Shown here: positions 5,927 through 8,149 of the stretch, piece by piece
Position numbering within the stretch: position 1 is the first letter of the stretch
Layout: every line of letters begins with the position of its first letter
NCBI GenBank assembly: GCA_947167435.1
Contig: CAMVIC010000066.1
Span: 1 to 8,149, forward strand
Direction of reading: 5' to 3'
DNA length: 8,149 bases
Origin: an uncultured Clostridia bacterium
GTDB lineage: Bacteria > Bacillota_A > Clostridia > Oscillospirales > Oscillospiraceae
Notes under the pieces: generated by a model
Seen by the model: the letters and a program-made list of their open reading frames with translations, nothing else
The model's database searches: none
What the model was told of the DNA's origin: nothing
Position numbers and translations under genes: made by a program

Positions 5927-5972
5927 CATGTCATATCATGTCATAAGGTTCATGTCATATCATGTCATAAGG
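5925..5972. repeat. perfect 24-bp tandem duplication after the terminator
   Basis: Two identical 24-base units lie head to tail at 5925-5948 and 5949-5972. Each unit contains CATGTCATA twice, separated by one base, so there are four copies of that 9-mer. The first unit overlaps the last two bases of the terminator stem. The array is AT-rich compared with its surroundings and lies between two converging genes. It has no recognised function. Replication slippage is the simplest origin. Confidence 0.95.
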
Positions 5973-6029
5973 TGCCGCGCAGTCCGGCTTTGCGTGACGG
6001 GCGGGAAGAGCGGAGCCTTCTCTCTTGTC

Positions 6030-6911
6030 CTACAGCGTCCGCTTGTTTCTGCGGATTGCCGCCATGCGCTCCAGGTCGCCGTGGGCAATGGTGTTTTGCA
6101 GGGCATCCAGGATTCTCTCCTTCCTGGTCAGGAAATGGGGCCCGGTAAGGTTTGCGCCGGAGACGGTATGATGGGTGATGAAGCTGCAGTCGCAGGTGAG
6201 GCCCTCCACAAAGGTTTTCAGCTCCACGAGCATCTCCTTTTCGGAAAGGGGCGTAAACTCGCCCCGCCGGGCTTCCTCCAGCAGCGGCGTGCCGGGAAAG
6301 AGCGTCAGGCCGCCGGTGCCCACCACCAGGGGATGGCAGCGGCTGAACACCTCCGCCGAGTGCACGGCGTGCTCTTCGCTGTGCTCCCGCCCGGCCACGC
6401 CGTTGAGGAAGGTCATCCAGTAGGCCACGCCCGCCTGGTCAAGCTTTTCGCACTGCTCCAGGATATCCGCGGCCCGATAGCCCTTGTGAATGCGCTCCAG
6501 GGTCCAGTCGTCACCGCTCTCCACACCCAGAGAAATCTCGTTCAGGCCCAGGTCCTTCAGCTGTCCCCACTGCTCGACGGCCTTGTTTTTAAGATCCGTG
6601 ACCCGGGTGGCGGCATAGACGTGCTCTATTTCGGGGAGATAGCGGCGGATCCGCTCCAGGATGGGCGCCAGCCTGTCATAGGTCATGCACAGGGGGTTGG
6701 CAGAGAGCAGTTGGATGGTCTTCGCCTCCGGCACACAGGCCGCCAGCTCCTGCAGGTCCTCCTCAATCCACTCCATGGGTTGAAGCCGGAAGGGCACGTT
6801 TTTGTACATGGTGCAGAATTTGCAGCGGTTGTGGGTGCAGCCCTGGGTGATCTGCAGCAGCGGGAAGGTGGGCCAATAGGGATTGCGGTAGACGGTATCG
6901 GTAAAATGCAT
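6030..6911 (-). CDS. radical SAM protein with Cx4Cx2C cluster motif
   Basis: This 293-residue radical SAM enzyme has its cluster motif at QGCTHNRCKFCTMYK, with Cys25, Cys30 and Cys33. The spacing is x4-x2 rather than the common x3-x2. Supporting TIM-barrel motifs include IQLLSANPLCMTYDRL, ISLGVESGDD (the SAM-binding GVESG region), and GTGGLTLFPGTPL, as in Elp3/MiaB-type domains. This matches a clade of short, uncharacterised radical SAM proteins in anaerobic Firmicutes. There is no extra SPASM or B12-binding domain. The ATG at 6911 has AGAGGAG at suitable spacing and follows the nitroreductase stop by 11 bases, so the two form an operon, probably under the divergent TetR regulator. The reaction is unknown. 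The C-terminus ends at RRNKRTL, ahead of a terminator shared with the converging cassette. Confidence 0.93.
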   Translation of the reverse strand: MHFTDTVYRNPYWPTFPLLQITQGCTHNRCKFCTMYKNVPFRLQPMEWIEEDLQELAACVPEAKTIQLLSANPLCMTYDRLAPILERIRRYLPEIEHVYAATRVTDLKNKAVEQWGQLKDLGLNEISLGVESGDDWTLERIHKGYRAADILEQCEKLDQAGVAYWMTFLNGVAGREHSEEHAVHSAEVFSRCHPLVVGTGGLTLFPGTPLLEEARRGEFTPLSEKEMLVELKTFVEGLTCDCSFITHHTVSGANLTGPHFLTRKERILDALQNTIAHGDLERMAAIRRNKRTL

Positions 6912-6922
6912 GGCTTCTCCTC

Positions 6923-7447
6923 TTAAAGCTCCGTCACGAACTCGTCCAGGGGCATGCGCCTGAAGTGCCAGGCGTTGGGCTTGCTCTTTTCGGAGGGATA
7001 GCCCATGGCGAACATCATGACGGGGACGATATTCTCCGGCAGTTCGAAGACCTCGGCCACGGTCTGGGCGTCAAAGCCCCGCAGCCACACGCTGTGCACG
7101 CCCAACTCCTCGGCCTCATACATCATGGTGGTGGCGGCGATGCTGGCGTCCTGCTCGCCGGAGTTGTAGCCGGGGAACATCCGGTCCCGGGGCTGCTTCC
7201 ATACGGTATCCCGGTCATAGCAGACCAGCAGCATCAGCGGGGCGTTGTAGTGAAAGGGCGTCACCGTTTTCACTTTTGCAAGGGCCTCGGGGCTTCGCAG
7301 CACGTAGAAACGCTGGGGCTGATAGTTGCAGGCGGTGGGCACAATGCGCCCCGCCTCCAGAATCTGCCGCAGCTTTGCGTCCTCCACCGGGCGGGAATCA
7401 AAGAAGCGTTCGGAATAGCGGTTCCGGGCCAGTTCCATAAAAGTCAT
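6923..7447 (-). CDS. nitroreductase-family FMN oxidoreductase
   Basis: This 174-residue nitroreductase-family protein is of the short, single-domain type. The FMN-binding features include RNRYSERFFDSRPV (8-21), IVPTACNYQPQRFYVL (35-50), the segment YNAPLMLLVCY (67-77), a GEQDASIAATTMMYEAEELGVHSVWLRGF stretch in the middle, and the C-terminal VPVMMFAMGYPSEKSKP. The family reduces nitro compounds, quinones or enones with NAD(P)H. The physiological substrate here is unknown. I chose the ATG at 7447, with AAAGGAAG upstream. The open frame continues into the tetR coding region, but that start would cross the divergent promoters. The gene is first in an operon with the radical SAM gene. Two palindromes in the intergenic region suggest repression by the adjacent TetR protein, perhaps relieved by an electrophilic or toxic small molecule. 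Confidence 0.93.
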   Translation of the reverse strand: MTFMELARNRYSERFFDSRPVEDAKLRQILEAGRIVPTACNYQPQRFYVLRSPEALAKVKTVTPFHYNAPLMLLVCYDRDTVWKQPRDRMFPGYNSGEQDASIAATTMMYEAEELGVHSVWLRGFDAQTVAEVFELPENIVPVMMFAMGYPSEKSKPNAWHFRRMPLDEFVTEL

Positions 7448-7494
7448 AATCGATCTTCCTTTCCTGATTCTTGCCTCCATCCTAGCAGAAGGAC

Positions 7495-7523
7495 TTGCAC
7501 GTTTCCGCATACAGAAGTATAAT
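7495..7523 (+). promoter_or_regulatory. promoter of the tetR-type gene
   Basis: A perfect TATAAT (7518-7523) lies 17 bases after TTGCAC (7495-7500), a three-of-six match to the -35 consensus. The -10 sits inside the 20-bp palindrome at 7510-7529, so binding of a repressor there would block this promoter. Transcription should start near 7530, about 45 bases before the ATG. Confidence 0.6.
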
Positions 7524-7529
7524 TCTGTA
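7510..7529. promoter_or_regulatory. TetR-type operator O1 (perfect palindrome)
   Basis: TACAGAA (7510-7516) and TTCTGTA (7523-7529) form a perfect palindrome with a six-base centre, a typical size for TetR-family operators. It overlaps the -10 regions of both divergent promoters. The right half continues as TTCTGTAAGAA, which recurs in the second site 29 bases to the right. Confidence 0.7.
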
Positions 7530-7544
7530 AGAAACTCATACGAA
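7516..7544 (-). promoter_or_regulatory. candidate promoter of the nitroreductase/radical SAM operon
   Basis: Read leftward, a -10 TATACT (7521-7516) is preceded at 17 bases by TTCGTA (7544-7539), a weak -35 match. The -10 overlaps operator O1 and the -35 overlaps operator O2, giving a controllable layout. The weak -35 keeps confidence low. Confidence 0.4.
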
Positions 7545-7558
7545 ATTAACTTTCTGTA
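7539..7558. promoter_or_regulatory. TetR-type operator O2 (imperfect copy of O1)
   Basis: TACGAAA (7539-7545) and TTCTGTA (7552-7558) flank a six-base centre, giving the same 20-base layout as O1 with five of seven positions paired. Both sites are preceded by CA and followed by AGAA. The spacing from O1 is 29 bases, close to three helical turns. Confidence 0.55.
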
Positions 7559-7574
7559 AGAATCGGGGATTGCC

Positions 7575-8099
7575 ATGTCGGAGCGGACCAAGCGGCACAT
7601 CGCGGCGGCGATGAAGGGACTGATGAGCAAAAAGCCCCTGGACAGGATCCGGGTGACGGAGATCTGCCGGGAGGCGGAGATCGAACGGCCCACCTTTTAC
7701 TATCATTTTCAGGACAAGTACGACCTGATGGCCTGGATTTTCTTTCAGGACGCGGACAGCACGGATATCCTCTCGGTGAAATCCGCAGCGGCGGGCCTGA
7801 ACAAAATGCGGCAGGAGATGCTTTTTTACCGCCGTGCCTATGAGGACGCCTCTCAGAACGCGCTCTGGCAGTATATGCTGGAATACTTCGTCCGGCGCTA
7901 TACCGCCCTCGCAGAGGAAAGGCTGGGCGGCGGGCAGCCGGACCTTCAGACCCGGTACAGCATCCGCCTGTACTGCTACGGCTGCGTGGGCATGACGCGG
8001 GAATGGATTCTGCAGGACAACATCACCCCCGCCGAGCTGATCGCGGAGATGATGTTCGCCTCCATGCCGGAGCAGCTGAAGGGGATCTTCTCTCTGTAA
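7575..8099 (+). CDS. TetR/AcrR-family transcriptional regulator
   Basis: This 174-residue TetR-family regulator has an N-terminal helix-turn-helix at about residues 8-51, with IRVTEICREAEIERPTFYYHFQDKYDLM showing the hallmark xTFYYHFxxKxxL pattern. The C-terminal ligand-binding half (about 60-174) is helical and diverse, with YGCVGMTREWI near 135-145 resembling the DhaS-like/TetR_C-type domains of Firmicutes. The ligand cannot be predicted. The ATG at 7575 has only a weak ribosome-binding site (GGGGA), which suits a low-level repressor. The gene is divergent from the nitroreductase/radical SAM operon and shares a 127-base intergenic region with palindromes O1 and O2, so it probably represses both directions. 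Confidence 0.94.
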   Translation: MSERTKRHIAAAMKGLMSKKPLDRIRVTEICREAEIERPTFYYHFQDKYDLMAWIFFQDADSTDILSVKSAAAGLNKMRQEMLFYRRAYEDASQNALWQYMLEYFVRRYTALAEERLGGGQPDLQTRYSIRLYCYGCVGMTREWILQDNITPAELIAEMMFASMPEQLKGIFSL

Positions 8100-8110
8100 T
8101 ACGCGAAAAA

Positions 8111-8128
8111 GAGGCTGTCTCAAAAGTC
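8111..8128. mobile_element. possible insertion-sequence terminus at the right edge
   Basis: GAGGCTGTCTCAAAAGTC, preceded by a run of five As, resembles the terminal inverted repeat of IS1182-like and related elements, which begin GGGRCTGTCTCAAAA in my memory. It lies 12 bases after the tetR-type stop. The rest would lie beyond the window, so neither a transposase nor the partner repeat can be seen. A terminator-like function is an alternative. Confidence 0.4.
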
Positions 8129-8149
8129 CGTCGGAGGCCGGGGCGGATA

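Noticed and set aside
5102..5929. 275-codon open frame on the - strand
   Set aside because: Antisense to the cassette genes and begins inside the terminator. No family resemblance.
5928..6926. 332-codon + strand frame starting with a repeated MSYHVIR peptide
   Set aside because: The repeated peptide is simply the 24-bp tandem DNA repeat read in one frame. The rest is antisense to the radical SAM gene.
7448..7693. 82-codon N-terminal extension of the nitroreductase frame
   Set aside because: It would be antisense to tetR and would cross both promoters and operators. The ATG at 7447 has a good ribosome-binding site and matches the family's N-terminus.

Overview
The window looks like a chromosomal segment of a GC-rich member of the Clostridia. 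The regulators are of Firmicutes type, the ribosome-binding sites are strong AGGAGG-like sequences, and the sigma-A type promoters stand out as AT-rich islands in GC-rich DNA. A gut Oscillospiraceae-like lineage is my guess, but no phylogenetic marker is present to fix it. I see no RNA genes, CRISPR array or complete mobile element.

Layout. (1) Positions 1-4737 hold seven leftward genes, tightly packed or short-spaced: an MBL-fold hydrolase, an RNA 2',3'-cyclic phosphodiesterase-like 2H protein, a D-cysteine desulfhydrase-like PLP enzyme, a DUF5655 protein, a YwaF/TMEM164-like membrane protein, a single-domain rhodanese, and a U32-peptidase-like Cys-rich protein that runs off the left edge. 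A good leftward promoter lies at 4780-4809. No convincing terminator was seen inside the run, so it may be one transcript. (2) Positions 4938-5857 hold a rightward three-gene cassette with its own strong promoter: a small Xre-type regulator, a four-helix DUF6773-like membrane protein and a 63-residue DUF4177-like protein. It ends in a perfect 18-bp bidirectional terminator, followed by a 24-bp tandem duplication. (3) Positions 6030-7447 hold a leftward pair, nitroreductase then radical SAM enzyme. They are divergent from a TetR-family regulator (7575-8099), and the shared intergenic region carries two related 20-bp palindromes placed on the promoters. (4) The right edge (8111-8128) shows a sequence resembling an insertion-sequence terminus.

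How the genes may work together. The TetR protein very likely represses its own gene and the nitroreductase/radical SAM operon through the two palindromes. The Xre-type protein probably autoregulates its cassette through an inverted repeat embracing its promoter. In the leftward cluster, the D-cysteine desulfhydrase (a sulfide producer), the rhodanese (a sulfane-sulfur handler) and the Cys-rich U32-like protein suggest a loose sulfur theme. The cluster otherwise looks like a mixed housekeeping and accessory operon.

The most interesting items are the TetR-controlled nitroreductase/radical SAM pair with an unusual Cys-x4-Cys-x2-Cys motif, the compact Xre/DUF6773/DUF4177-like cassette, and a bacterial YwaF protein whose Cys/His pair has the same spacing I recall for the catalytic pair of human TMEM164. 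No unmistakably new system is proven by the sequence alone.
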